Position numbers and translations under genes: made by a program
Part shown: piece after piece, positions 27,036-40,800 of the stretch
Numbering within the stretch: the stretch's first letter is position 1
How the letters are laid out: every line of letters begins with the position of its first letter
Assembly (NCBI GenBank): GCA_034008185.1
Contig: CM067081.1
Location: forward strand, 154,410,258-154,474,257
Origin: Gorsachius magnificus
Lineage: Eukaryota > Chordata > Aves > Pelecaniformes > Ardeidae
DNA: 64,000 nucleotides
Direction of reading: 5' to 3'
Notes under the pieces: model-generated
The model's database searches: none
What the model was told of the DNA's origin: nothing
What the model saw: the letters and a program-made list of their open reading frames with translations, nothing else

Positions 27036-30000
27036 TAACTGTAAAAATAAGAGTGCAAATCTGAAAGGCTCCGTGCCATTCTGCTGCTTGAATTCCAAAA
27101 AGCCTGGAAACCACTCCTAGCTGGACACAAACGAGTTTTCCTCCTTATGAAGAGCTCCCTGTCCTCAGTTCAGTGGGGAGAACTTGTGGTTGGTCTCATG
27201 CTGTGTCCATTGGAGTGGACTCCGGATTGTCTTCAGCTTCATCTGGAAGAAAGATTTGTGGAAGGTAACAGAAGGAAAGACTGTTTAAGGGCTTAATGCT
27301 GCACAGCATTGACCAGCACAGTCGGTAATGCTTGTTAGCTGTCCATGCTTGCCCACAGTATGGGTTGACGGTGAGAGCTGACCTGTGGTCTTTTTCTCTC
27401 CAACAGGTCATCGAGCTGCGGCGGCCTCTTGACTCCAGGCTTGAGCATGTTGATTTCGAGTCCTTGTTCACATCCCTCAGTGTGCGGCACCTGAGCAGAG
27501 TCTTCGCCTCCCTGCTTTTGGAAAGGAGGGTGATCTTTATTGCAGACAAGCTCAGGTACAAGCTCTTGCATTTCCTTAAACAAAATGTTGCCAAGGAAGG
27601 AAGGCTGGGAAGACTGCAATGACTGATCTTTCTGCTTTTTTCTTTTTTTCTTCTCTGCTCTTTCCTAACTTCTTATCTAATGTGAGTAGTGCTATACTTC
27701 CCATGACCGGGGAACTTGGGACATGCACCATAATTTCGCTTTGCAGCTTGCAAAAAGTACGCTGCGTGTCGCCCCCAAGGAGAACCAAATTCCCTTTCCT
27801 CCAGATGGTTTTAGAGCAGAGGCCTGGTGCTAAATAAATGAAACCCCTCCTTTTGCTCCATGATGCTGCAGTTCACCACTGAGCTGTGCTGGAGTTTACA
27901 AGGATCAAGCCTCGGACAGAGAACACTGTCCCTTCTGGGTTGTTCCCTGATGTCACAAGATCTTCTTAAATCTTCAGCTTGTATTGTATTATTGGTTCCT
28001 AAAGACTTTTTTTCTTGTGAGAGATGAAAGTAAAGGATGCAGTGAGGGGGAATGAGACAGAGGACTTCCCTCTTCTATTTTGAATCTGTTGAACTTGTGG
28101 GGGTTTTTAAAATTTTTTTGTTTGCTCTCCCAGATTATGAAAATGGGCCCAGGTTTCTTTAAGATCTTGTGCAGCTGGTGGCTGGCAGTTCTCCAGCCCT
28201 TGAAGCACTTGAGGATTCAGGGAGTAGAGCTCGCCAAGGCTGGGGAAAGAAAAGCTGCCTGGATGAGTAATGACACTTAGGAGCACGCTCAGGTTTCAGG
28301 AGTGTACCATGGCCCTAAGCTGTCTGTTTTCACAACTTCCAGCCAGCAGGCTGCAGCTCTGGGACTGAGCGCTGGGGCAAAGGATGGGGAGGCCCCTTCT
28401 ACAGGAAAGCTAAGGGAAAAGTTCATCCTGCAGGGATCCGGGGCTCTTAGTGGGCAGAGCTCAGGCAGTCTCATCACAGGAATATGAAGGCTGGAGAGAG
28501 GGAAGCTGTAGCATCCAGGCAGCACTGGCTGCTTGCAGTTTTTGGCACCTGCCTTGGGTGAGAGAGGGGAAGATCACTGATACATTATATGCGTAGGTAT
28601 TTAGTACTCTGGATACTTAAGCCACACATTTCATGCAGAGCATTCAGACTTGCATTGAACATGAGAGGATTCATCCAAATGCTACATTTCTTCATAGCAT
28701 ATATGATTTATGTGATAATTTATGATGACAGGCTTTGTTTTCAAAGGTTTTTCTCCTACTCTGTAGGACAAATTTTACATTCTGAGAAAATCTGTTAAGG
28801 ACACAGGTGACATAGTAATCTCTACATGAGGGCTGGGGGGTAAGAGTAAATAGTAGGAAACTTTTTCTTTAAATGAACCTTTAGAATGAACCTTTATTTA
28901 CCAGATCTTTTCCTATCACATCTTTATAACAACACACCACCGTGTATTCTGAGCGTGGTGTGTGTGTGTTACAGAATATCTCTAACTCAAAGCACTTAGA
29001 TGGGTTTTAGTGTGGTATTTTCCCCCTGTATCTTTTGTGTGTATATCCAGGGTTGTTAGGAGTAAGTCCAGCTGCCCAGACTTGTAAAAGAGAAGAGGAT
29101 GGGAGAGAGCTGTAGAATCATGGTTTCTAGAATCTCTAAATATACCATAAACAGCTTTCTTCTGTGAAAATAAGCATTATCATGTTTTAAAGATCCAGGG
29201 TCTGTTAGACCACAGGGTTCAGATCCAATTATCTATCATAGATTTGCCAGCTCTCTACAAGACTTTTAATATTTGATGTTTCTGAGAAGACCTTGTTCTG
29301 AGCAATTTCAGGAGAGTCTTTTTCTTTTCCTGTAACAAAATATGAATTTTCTCTGGCTTATTTTTGTGTAGAAAAAAAATTAAAATTACTCCAAAGCACT
29401 GTAAAGGCTTGAAAAACATAAAATTAAGAAAATTACTTTCCAAATAAAGTAAACTATTGTAATGCATTCCAGTGACTTGAGTGCACTAGATTGGTGAGCC
29501 TTTCATAAGGTCAACAGTCTCTTCTACTTGTGGGTGGAAATTTCATGTTTTGAAAGCTGGTGGTATTGTAGATACAGGATCTTCTGTCGAAATGATCCTT
29601 TTCATGGGACAACAACACATTGAATTCAATGAATATTAAGTAGTATTTACTTCAGGGGTGAAAATGCCACTTTTAGAAGAAAGAAAAGAAACGCTTTTTG
29701 GCAATAGCTTAAGAGAAGAAAAAATACGATAAAAGCAGCTGTTGGATAATGCTCAGAGGTTAGGAATGCTAGAAATAAACCAGCTGAGATGGATTAATGG
29801 GGAGAGTGCAGGTGACATGGTGAAAGATGCATAATAAATTACACTTAACATTCATCTTTGCAGTTCTTCATGTGGGCACTATCAATAGCTATCTGTACGT
29901 GTGTGTAAAGACGTATCTGGGTGTGAGTGACAGAGAAAACTATATATGCAATTTATTGACATCTTTTAATTGCTATAAATTCAGTCTGTGGGAAAAGAAA

Positions 30001-31835
30001 GCTGAACGGTCTCTTGCCAAATACTGTGTGAACTCTGAAATTTTTACAAGCTGAGCCAAAAAATGCATCTAACAAGTGTACAGCAAGTGAAATACTTTGT
30101 CTTTTCCATCTTTAGAATGAACATTGAGTGTGTTTTAAAGACCTGTCAATCCAAAGCTTGGCAGCGGAAAAGGAAAGAATTTGGTTTATTAGTTTTTGGG
30201 TGGGTTGTTTTTGGGTTGGTTTTTTTTTTCCCCTCTATTGCTATAGAAACTGGTGTATACATTGCCTCACAACCCAGGAAAATTACTTTGTTAAAACTAT
30301 GTTGGTCTGTGTAGTCTTCCCTAGCTTTTCTTCATTTCTGCAGTGTAAACTTTAGCCCTGGGGCAGTGGAGGCCGTGGCACAGGTTAGGCACTGCAGCAG
30401 GAGAGCTGCTTTTGTTTCCAAGTGATGCTGCCTGGCATGCAGTTTGGAAGACCGACGTTTTAGAAGGCATCTTCCAAATAAAAGTGGCCTGGTTTCACAA
30501 TGTACCTAGAGCTGGGCAGTTTTTGCTGACCTGAGGGGGAGATGTGTTAGATTCAGAGGGCTTTTTAAAGCAGGAAAACTTACACGGGTTTAAAATCAAG
30601 GCACCCTTTTTCCAGATCTCCTCAAAAGCCTGTTGTGGATCTGACCAACTCAAGCAATTGCCTCTGTCCCTGCCAGAAACCACAGCTGTGTCAACAACAC
30701 AAAGTGGTCATTGTTATCAAAGGCAGATCTGAAAGAATTAGAGTAGACACTTAAAATGTGGTCATCCCCAGTAAAAGGTAATTAATCATCAAAAAGAAGC
30801 CTTTTCCATGTGCTACAAAAACAAACTTGGGACTGTGAATACCAGCCTCCCGGATTTCTCCTTTTTGTATTGTGGTTAGGGAGAAGAAGAAAACCCAGGG
30901 ATGAAGTTTGGATGTCAGGTAATAGTGTTGTTTCTTCAGAGCATCTTAACGCTCGCTCCTGCACCTGCATTAACCTGCCAGGTCAGTGGGAGGCAGTGAC
31001 GGTCCCCACGGCTGGTGGAACTTGGCATCATCCTGGCGGGGTTTGCAGCAACGTTGCGCAAAGTCGTGGGGCAAAGTTGGGAAGCTCCTGCGCCTGTTAA
31101 GTGTTGTAAACCAGATCTGCGATCCATCATAAGTAAATCCAGATGTGACACAGTGTCAGAAATCCAAAGGTGTTTGTAAAATGAATCCTACTGTAGCAGA
31201 GCTTATAAAAAAGAAAAGAAGAAAACAAGTAATCAAGCAGTCTTAAATTGCTAAATGCCAGAATATTTTCAGCAGTTTCGTTAGTTTGAGGAACAATGGG
31301 CTTCCTGGCGTTAAACTCCAAAAGGCTGATTGATTCAATAGAGTTTTTCAGAAATCATGAAGTATCCTAAACCCAATGAGGGATTCAGTTTGGGGGGCTT
31401 TTTAGCATAGGTGCTTGCCTTTGGGGTGGAAAGCTGAAAACCCTGTAGTCTGTCTAAAGTTTGGGTGGAAAGCAAACAAACTGTGCAGCTGGCACCCTTC
31501 CTTAGAAGATGTTGCAAGTTGTCAGGGTGTCTTTTTAGAGCAAGTCAAGCTAGTCTTGGAGCAAGTTTTCCCAGGAAATGAAGAAGAGTTTCTGTGTAGT
31601 TGCAGCTGTTGTGTGCAGACTACAAGAAGCAGCAGCTGCATAGGGTGCTGTATGATAGGTTTTTGCATGGGATGCTGTGTGGTGGGGAGGCCTGTTGTTT
31701 GAGCAAACAAATTTCACAACTTGCTGCAAAGTCATTGTTCTGACCAAGGGAGTGCTCAGCCAGAGAGATCTGTGTGTCAGTCTGTATCCAAATCAGCCCT
31801 TTAGGGAGAGATCTGACATGGTTCTTTGTCTACGT

Positions 31836-31869
<34 letters not shown>

Positions 31870-34800
31870 CTCTATACTAGCAATACTTAATTCAGTCTGC
31901 AGTCTGTCCTGCAAGCTCCTGTGCAAGTGACATCAGACGTGCAGCTCAGCCACAATCCCTACAGGAGGCTGAATGAACCCATGAAAATGCCCATCTTGAA
32001 AGTGTACTTTAAAGATCTACAGTGTTTTAAGGATTAGCTGCTGAAAACCAAAAGCCTTAAAAAGCAATATCTCTGTCTCATTTGGACAACTGGCGTTGAA
32101 CTTCTGTGGCCCGAGAGTAGTGCATGACGCTCCCTGGAACGCACTGCAGTCACAATGGGTAGATCTCTTCATTCCTGATGGCATCTCCAAGCAAGACGCA
32201 GCACCCCGTGTCAGTAGTACTCTAATGGCAGCAGTCAGCATTGTGGCTATGGTGCATACGTCCTGGGCTATCAGGATTTCAGTAGGGACATTGGCTGTAG
32301 CTGCCCAAAGTCATTGGCTGCCTGTTTGGTCTAAGAGCCCTCGAAGGGCTGATGGACACCGAAATAAATAGTGCTTTGCAAGTACATTAAACTGTTGAGG
32401 CTGTGTTAAGGGACATGCGTATCTCACAGAAAGAGGCATCCATCTTGAGCAGTGCCCAGAACATCAGTGGCCGTATCCACCTTCTGCACGGAGAGGCACA
32501 TGCTGTATTAGGACTGTGATTTATTTCAGGCAGCACACACACACCCCTGCCCCCCCGCCATCACTGCTGGCTGAAGAGCACCCAGTCACACAGATGGCAT
32601 AAAAGGAATATACCTTACTGGATTCTTTTGCGAGGCTCAGCAGCCGTGGTGTGAATCAGCAGTCCCTTAGTGCTTGTTGCAGTGCTGTATGCAGGGGAAG
32701 GAGGGAGCTTAGGCTTGAGTCATTCCAAAGGACTGAGGTTCTGCAGGGCTCCTGGCAAGCTGCAGCTCCCTGAGACTCTCTGCAGAGCAAGTCTGGCTGA
32801 ATCACATGCAGAAGAGACTTCCTCTGTCTCCATCTCTGAAATGCTCTGCCTTCAAAGGAGGCTCACAGACCTCAATCCTATCAGCATTGGTTCCCTGAAA
32901 ATGTCTTCCGCAGTGAGAAATGTTTCAGAGCAGAGATGACCAGGATTTATCCTGGAGGTGATGAGGCATTCATAGATGGAAAGGTGGAAGGTTGAAGCTT
33001 TCTTTTTTACTTCCCACTGTGTGGTGCATACAATTTCAGCCTTACACAGCTCTGTCTGTGACTTCCACTAACTGGACCTCAGCCATCTTTCCTCCCACTT
33101 AATCTCTCACGTACCATGTGTACTCGCTGGGACTCAAGAGCAGGGTTGAGGGAAGAACAAGCCACCATAAATATAGTAGGAGACAGCATGCTGTAATATC
33201 TCACCATGCCATAAATAACCATGTACTTCAGCTGCTCACTGTTCCTCTGTGGAACTACCTGGAATCACAGAGATCCTTTCCCTTGGTTTTCAAGTGCTGT
33301 GTATAAAGGCAGTTCCCACTTTTAGGCAGGAAAGGTTGGATGTGCCTTCAAGATCGAGGATTTGTGACAAAGGTGAAACTTCTAACACTTCCACCTTCAA
33401 CCTCTCTTCAAAGAAGAGGAAGTCCAGTGGTGGTGGTCTAAGAGCCATGCCACAGTGCTGCGCCCAAGTGATGAAAAGAGGAGTTCTTTCCGCTTTCACC
33501 ATGGTGATGTTGTTATTACTGGTGCTATTAGCAGTCAGAAATTGAGAAGTGGAAAATATGCTCTGAACTAACAGAGGGGAAGAGAAGGTCCTGCTTTTGC
33601 TTCTGTTAAGATGGCCTGAAATATATGGGTGTACAAGTAACACCACCTCGAAGGAGACAGATTTTAAAGGATCTCGTTAACTTGGAGTACACTTCTAAGA
33701 TGGCACATTCACTTTTGTTGCGGTTCAGTTCAAGATTAGCTTGTATGAAAGATACAGGAAAAATAATCTACTCTGATATTGTTCCCACATTTTTTTCTGG
33801 GTGGGTTTTTTTTTTGGTTTTGGTAAATGTTCCTGTTTCTTACTAGCTGTGTGTTTTCTCATTATTTTCATTTTGTTTCTCTCAGATTTATCATCTACCT
33901 TGCATGCGTGGTAGACGCAGCAAGACACAGGCTTGCTGATGAGGGCAGGCACAGCTTGAGAGCAGCAACAGAGGGGCAGCCAGCAGGAATGAATGCGGAG
34001 AAAGGAGGGAGATACTCTGAGACCTTCCTAAACAAGGATGTGGAGCTGAGAGGTTTTTCCCATCTGAAAGCTTAAAGCTACCAGCCTGTGACACAGCCTT
34101 TGAAGGGTCCTCCTCTGTTTTTATAGAGTATCCCTTTAGGAAAAGACAAGGCTCTGGGAGAGTGGGGAGAGGAAACTGTCTCCATTTTATGAAGAGACTT
34201 TCTCAGCGCACACATCCCAGGCATCCCTCCCAAGCACCCATTCCCTACCTGTTGCAGTCCTAGATAAAATTCTCACATTAAGCAGATTCCAGCCTTTCCC
34301 CTGGGATTTACTTATCTCCAGAAAGCGTCATGTGTTTAATGATGTTTTGCTGCCTAATTACTTCGTACGGTCACACTGATGTCCCAACAACCATAATTGT
34401 GTTCTGCTAAACTGACCTTATCTGATGAAAGCCAGCCAGCTGTAGCCCAGCTCAGCATGTGTTAGTGTTACAGCACAGGGATTCAAATCCACCAGATTCA
34501 GCTAGAGCAGGGGGCTGGGGCGGAAAGCAGGCTTCATTTTTCAGAGGGAGCTCGAGTCCACACCCATCAAGTCCCTTCCCTCTCAAGTCAGCAATAAACA
34601 GCCAGATCGGGGTTGCTGTTCCCCCATGGAGTTTAACAGGAGCCAGCTGCACACCCTTCCTTGGTGATGTGAATCCTCCCAGCCTCCCTCCCTTCCTCCA
34701 GCCTTTCGAGACCTGGATGCTAGTAAAGCAAAATGACGTTATGTAGTGGCAAGCCTTCCCCCTCCCTTGGTGCTTCCAGATCCAGAACGGATGAGTAACT

Positions 34801-37800
34801 GGTGCCCTGCGGCGAGCTCTGCTGTCTCTCATTGCAGACCTTGCCTGCCTCCTGCCAGAGAGCTGATGGGGTTTTTGGATAGACCTTCTTGGAAGTTGTC
34901 AGCAAAGGCGCTTACAGCTGAGCCGCTGGTGGCATTTGAAGGGGGAAGAAGGAAGGCTGCGGTCCCGTGAACCATGGGCAGCATCGTGTGGAGGCTGGCC
35001 GTGTGCTCCCCTCCTGGGATTTCACTCTCCCGTGGTTCTGAGTAGCCTTGGGAGGCCCCACAGGCTGCAGGGTGCCCGGATAGCCTCGGCTGGATACTGC
35101 TGCCTTCCTCCTTCCCTTGTGCTCCGGCACGGCTGCTAGGAGCTATCAGTATGATTGGGACTGATAGAAAAGTGTGCCATTGGTATGCGATTACTCCTGC
35201 TAAGTGTTGACCAAAGGCAAAGCATGTATCCTGCACAGGTTAGCAAGCCAAGGGGCAGGGGTGGCCCATGGTTGGAACACCCTGCGGGAACACCTGGGGA
35301 CCTTGTGGCTGCAGGTTGCGCCCAGGGCTTTGCCAGGGGGTCCAAGCAGGCTGTCCAGCTGTGCTGACAAGGCCAAGAGTATGGCCAGCAGGTAAGTGGG
35401 CCACAGTGCAGCCCAAAAGATAGCTGCTGCAGTGGTGGAGCCGTCTTCTACGTCCCATGGCTGTGCACTGTCTGTCCTGGACAGTACAGACCTGTGCATT
35501 CAGACCCATGGCTTTCCTATGGAAGAGAATAAACTCATTTTTGTAACAAGAGGCAGTGGGATGGAAGATCCCATGTCTGTGTGGTATTTCCCATTAGGGC
35601 ACTGGAAGAGCAGATGCTGGATTAAGTGGAACCTGTCTCTTGTCACATGTGCATGGGTTAGGATTGTCTTTTGAAACATGGGCTCCTGTTATGGGTCACT
35701 GCTCCTGAAGCTGAAAAATGGGGACAGAAATTTGGGAAAGCCCCTAGTAATTACAGAGCCCAATCAGGAAACAATTGAAAGAGCCCTGATCTCTAGGAAG
35801 CGTCACTCATCTCCTGACTGACCGGCCATTGCCCTTGGTTGTGTTTAATCTTCCAGCACTCTCTCCAAGTGTTGCCACGCCACGGTGGCCCTCCTGTACC
35901 CCTTCACCTGGCAGCACACCTACATCCCCGTGCTGCCGCCTTCCATGATTGACATTGTGTGCTCGCCCACCCCCTTCCTCATCGGCCTGCTCTCCAGCTC
36001 CCTGCCCCGCCTGAAGGAGCTCCCGGTGGAGGAGGTGAGCCATGCACCCGCACCGCAGCCTTGCGCTCCGTTGCTTCCAGTGGGCTGAGCTGTCTTCTCT
36101 CCCAGAAAGGCTGCTCTTGAGAGTCTGCCTTGGCAGCTGGCGGTGTGAAGGAGCCAAGGTCTCGTCCTCTGGCTTCTGCAAGCGTGGGGTGAGGGAAGAG
36201 GCGGACATCCCCCCGGGGAGGCAGAGGGCTGCGCTCTGCCTTGTCTGCAGCTTGGGAAGGCGGGGGGCTGGGATCTCCCACTGCAGGGATACTGTGGGTA
36301 GGAGATGATTTTATTAAAGTTTCTGTTGGCTTCTGCATAGTGCTGTCGAGTGGCTAAGCACAAAGTCTGCCAGACTTGAAGTATGATTGCTACAAATTGG
36401 CCAGGATAGCTGCCCCTCTAATTAACAGACGTGCCTAATGAAAGGAATAAATAATGAAGAAATGGATTCATGGTGCACAAGGGTGAACACAGCAAGGCTG
36501 AACGTGGTTGGGGAGGCATTTCTCTCCCTGCCCACCCAGGGGACAGCGGTGCAGTGCACAGGGAGAAAAGATGGAGCTCTGACCCCGGCGTGGCAGTGAG
36601 GAGCAGTGGGCTGGGCTTGGAGCACAGCCTCCTGCCATCCAAGCTGTTCTGTGGTTTGTGGCGACATCGTTAGAAAGCCGCAACAAGGGCTCCGCTCTTG
36701 GCTCGGGTGCCTGCTCCAGCTGCAGTGGTGGGTGGGAGGAGCAGGGGCAGGACCGAAGCGTTTCCTCCAGAGCAGTTACAGATTAAGATAAACTCTGATG
36801 ATGGAAATAATGACTTCCCCTTTTTATTCTTGCTCTCTCATTCTTAGGTCCTCGTCGTTGACCTTGTAAATAACCGGTTTCTGAGGCAGGTGAGCAGAGC
36901 TATTTCGTGTCCTTCATCTTCTCTCCCCTGCTTCCACCACACCTTACCTCCATCAGTGTTTGCTGACCTGCCTGACTGGCTGGATCGCTTACTCCCCACG
37001 CAAACTTGAGGCAGGATTTGCGGTTGGCAGTGTTATAGGGGTTTCTGCGTACGTATGTAATATGAGAGTCCCAAACCACAGCTGTTCAGGAGCGAATCAT
37101 TGTGCATTATTTCTCTCTCTCTGATTTGTTTTTTTTAAGAGGGGAAACAAAATGGTGGCACTTGAGCACTGTGGGTCCTTAAGTGGCATCCCATAAGGCT
37201 GAGGGCAGAGCTGGAAAGCCTCAGCTTAGCACTGTCTGCTGGGGAGCAGCGCGGGCTCTTCCAGCCTGCATCTGGCGGTGCTACTCCTATTGCATACCCA
37301 GCGAGGAAGGGAGCCTTGATTCCTTCCTGCCCCAGGAGCTTATGATTCCTCGCTCCTTGCACTGGATGGGACTCAAGTAGGAAGCTGGTAAATGGGAACC
37401 TAGCAGTTGCTCTGCAGACGAGATTGCCTTTTTACCTCCCTTTGTCGTGGAGAGGAGGAGCAGGATATTGAAGGGACAGAGGATAGATGAGTGAATGTGC
37501 TCCTGGCCCAGGAAGCTAGATTTGCCCCCAAGCTCTTTGGCAGATCACCGAGCAGTGCTGGCTGCGTGGTCTCTGCCGTGCCTCAGGTCCCATGGGTGGG
37601 ATGGGACAAGTGCACCTCCTGCTGCAGAGAGTAGCGTGTGGGTGAAGACCACTCCTGTGCAGTTCTCGCTTGCCAGCTGCTTCTGCTGCAGGGAAATGCT
37701 TTACCTTGCACCTCTCTTTTGGAGGTTTAAGCTAATCACGCTCTCTCAGCCAGGGTTGGTAGGAGCTTGCACACGGTCACCAGCAGTTCCTTGGTCTAGG

Positions 37801-40800
37801 GGAACTCGTTACGCCTCTGTAACACGATCGGTGCCTGAACAGAGCTGAGCAGGGGGCTGTGCTCACCTGGCTGCACGCCAGCATTGTTCAGATTCGTCCT
37901 CTTTGTGGTGGCACGAGCGCTCCTAGGCAGTTGGTGGGACTGCAAGTGAGCACTGCCCGGTAGCCTCTCGGATCAGACACCTGAAATTCTTCCAGAACAG
38001 GAGAATATTTGGGACAAGACACCCCCTTTCTCTTCCCTCTCATGCTTCTTGATAGTCCTGCACTGGGAGGTGCTGGGAATGTGCCAAGCATATTACGCCT
38101 TCTCCTTCTTCCTCTCCGCATGGTTCATTTTTAGTGCTCCCCCTGCCGTGCTGAGAATGGGATAGGACCTGGCAAGGAGAAGGGCAGGGGCTGGCTGTGT
38201 CCTGGCTCCAGGCCCTGAGGAGGTGGCTCTGTTTTTCAGATGGAAGATGAGGACTCCATCCTGCCCCGCAAGCTGCAGGCTGCCCTAGAGCACATTTTGG
38301 AGCAGAGGAATGAGCTGGCGAGCGACAAGGAGGATGGCCCTGTCAATGGCAAACAGGGTAAAGCACAGTGCCTTTCAGCTTAAACCCATGCCTCTTCCTG
38401 CCCCTCTCTCTCCTGTTGCTCCTTAGGGGAGAACTAGGCTTGTATTGAATTTAACACCACAGAAATTGGAGGTAGGTGAGGATTTTGCTTGAAGCTGTGT
38501 TAAATGATCCATTGCACTGGGGACAATTCTCTTTGTGGGAAGAGAAACAGTACTTGCCCCTTCCTGGCTCTGTCCGTCCCTCCCATGTCGCTCCAGGGAA
38601 GTCCTGTACTCCTTTCAGGGGAGGACCCACAGGCCTCTCTCTGCTGCTGACCGTGTGAGCAATGCAGGCTCCTCCAGGGGACAGTCCACCTGCAAAGCTG
38701 CAGTCTCGAGGCAACCATGTGGCTCACAGGCGACTGGGCTGAGACAGCTCTTTGGGGGCTGTATGGGCATCTCCTGCTTGCAGGGGAGCCAAGACAAAGC
38801 TTGGTGGCTTTCACAGTAGTAGCAGCCCAGTCTTCCTGGCTGGCAAGCACTTCCTAGGATGCTGTGTCTCTTGAGCAGCTTTTTCTGCTCGGGCTAGATC
38901 TTAAAAACGCCAGCGAATTTGTGCCCAGGGCTCTTCCTAGCATGGCCTTACAGCACTGTCCTCACTGCTGCCTCTTTCTTTTCTCCTTAGAGACCAGCCC
39001 GTTGAACGAGGTGGTGTCCGAGGCCTTTGTCCGTTTCTTTGTGGAGATCGTGGGCCACTACTCCCTCTTCCTGACCCCCACCGAGCGAGAGGAGCGGACC
39101 CTGCAGCGCGAGGCTTTCCGCAAGTCTGTCTCCTCCAAGAGCCTCCGACGCTTCCTGGAGGTCTTCATGGAGACGCAGATGTTCGGGGGCTTCATTCAGG
39201 AGCGGGAGCTGCGGAAGCAGGGGGTCAGAGGTGAGGGGCTCTGCCTGGGCTCTGCAGTCGTGGAAACTCCGCTGTTGCTCCCACGAGAGCCAGGAGGTGC
39301 TCACCAGCCACCAGCACCGTGGCTGGAAGCTGCAGTGTCCATGCAGGGACACCAGGAGGGATGCGGTAGGGAAGCACTAGTGCAGGCTGATGGGTTGTTT
39401 TCACACCCCTGCGCAGCCTTCAAGAAGTCACTGAGGGATTTTTGTCTCTGTTTCCTAATCTTCCTGAAGGGGAGCATCACCTCACAGGAGCCTGGTGAGA
39501 CACAGTGTTTGCACAGTGCATGGGAACTGGCTGCTGCAGAGCAGGGGCTTTTTGTGTGTGATCTGGTAGTTTCTCCTTGAGGTTGGGGTTACAGGCGCCC
39601 TTCACCGCTGCAGTAAGGGACACAAGCAGTATCTTCCACGTGTGTGCTTCTTCGTTCCATGCTGAATTCCCATCAGGACTGTCACAGTACGCTGCTGAAG
39701 TGACTTACTCTTGCAGTCCCTCACATCCCTGTCCCATGTTTAGAGGAAGAACTGGCTGGACTGGTTGTGGCTGTTTTGGCTAGTAGAAAATATGGATGTT
39801 CATGGCCTTCCCAGAGCCGCTTCTGTTGTTTCACTCCTGTTATCCCACAGTCCCCAGGGCTCTACTGGCAGCTGAAGTTTCTCATCCCTACCGCTGCTCG
39901 GTGCTGGCTTAGCAGTTTCCTCCCAAGCACTAATGAGCAGTGGACACTTGAATAGGTGGCTGAGTGAAAGAGGTTTTGCAGCGTGGTAAATCCTGCGTGA
40001 CGATTCCCCAGATGATCTTACTTTCTGGACTTAGCCACATTCGTAGCAGAATGAACAGAGGTTTTGTCTCTCCCTGTGCGAGGTACAAAAGTTCAGTCAG
40101 CCTTGCAGTGGGGAGGGAGGAGGCAGACCAAAGTTCCTGTCCCAGATCTAGGCTCAGCTGGTGGAGGAGGTAGGGTGAGTTGTTCCCTCTCGTGTGCAAC
40201 AGTTTATTGGTAGGCTGGGACAGTACACCCTCGGATGGGCATTCTTACTTTTATTTATAGGGAAGCAAAATACAACTTGTTGACTTCTTCCTTTCTGCAG
40301 GTCTGTTTGAGGTACGGGCTCAGGAGTACCTGGAGACACTTCCCAGTGGGGAACAGAGTGGAGTCAATAGGTTCCTGAAAGGCCTAGGTAAGGAACCAGC
40401 AAAAGCTTTGGCTTCTTGGGAGGCTTGGGCTTCTTGTTGCCTTCAGGTTTGGCAGCAGAGAAGCTGCTGAAGGGTGGCAGGACTCTGCTAGTGGCTGCGT
40501 GTGCTCTGAGCCCTGAGTGATCACTGCCTGGCCATGTGTCCCTGCTCTGGGACACTGTTGGCTCTGCCCCGTGATCTGCCACTTGTCTGAAGGCTGGTGG
40601 AGAACCAAAGTTTGGGCCATGAGCTACATCTGTGTCTTCCAAAGGAGATGGGTGGGTCTGAGGAGGCAGTGGAGCAAACAGTGACTTGGGGGTGGTGGAT
40701 GCAGTTCCTGATAGAGGGAATGACACAGTCTCCATGGCCTTTGAGTTTGCCCTGAGGGATCAGTGGTGGGAATCACCCAGGAGTACCCTAAGGTTGAATC

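Larger units (their letters stand above)
36890..40300. other. DENND2A 3' introns, GC-rich, no extra gene
   Basis: Introns 36890-38239, 38358-38990 and 39231-40300 are GC-richer than the 5' half of the gene and open over ORFs of 60-240 codons on both strands. The long plus-strand ORF here simply runs through coding exon 17. Nothing else is supported. Confidence 0.55.

Noticed and set aside
33170..33420. LWNYLE-like peptide resembling a retrotransposon C-terminal motif
   Set aside because: An isolated similarity of a few residues without neighbouring RT motifs.
38864..39580. 238-codon plus-strand ORF taken as one exon
   Set aside because: Only 38,991-39,230 is coding (dDENN exon). The rest is intron sequence that happens to be open.
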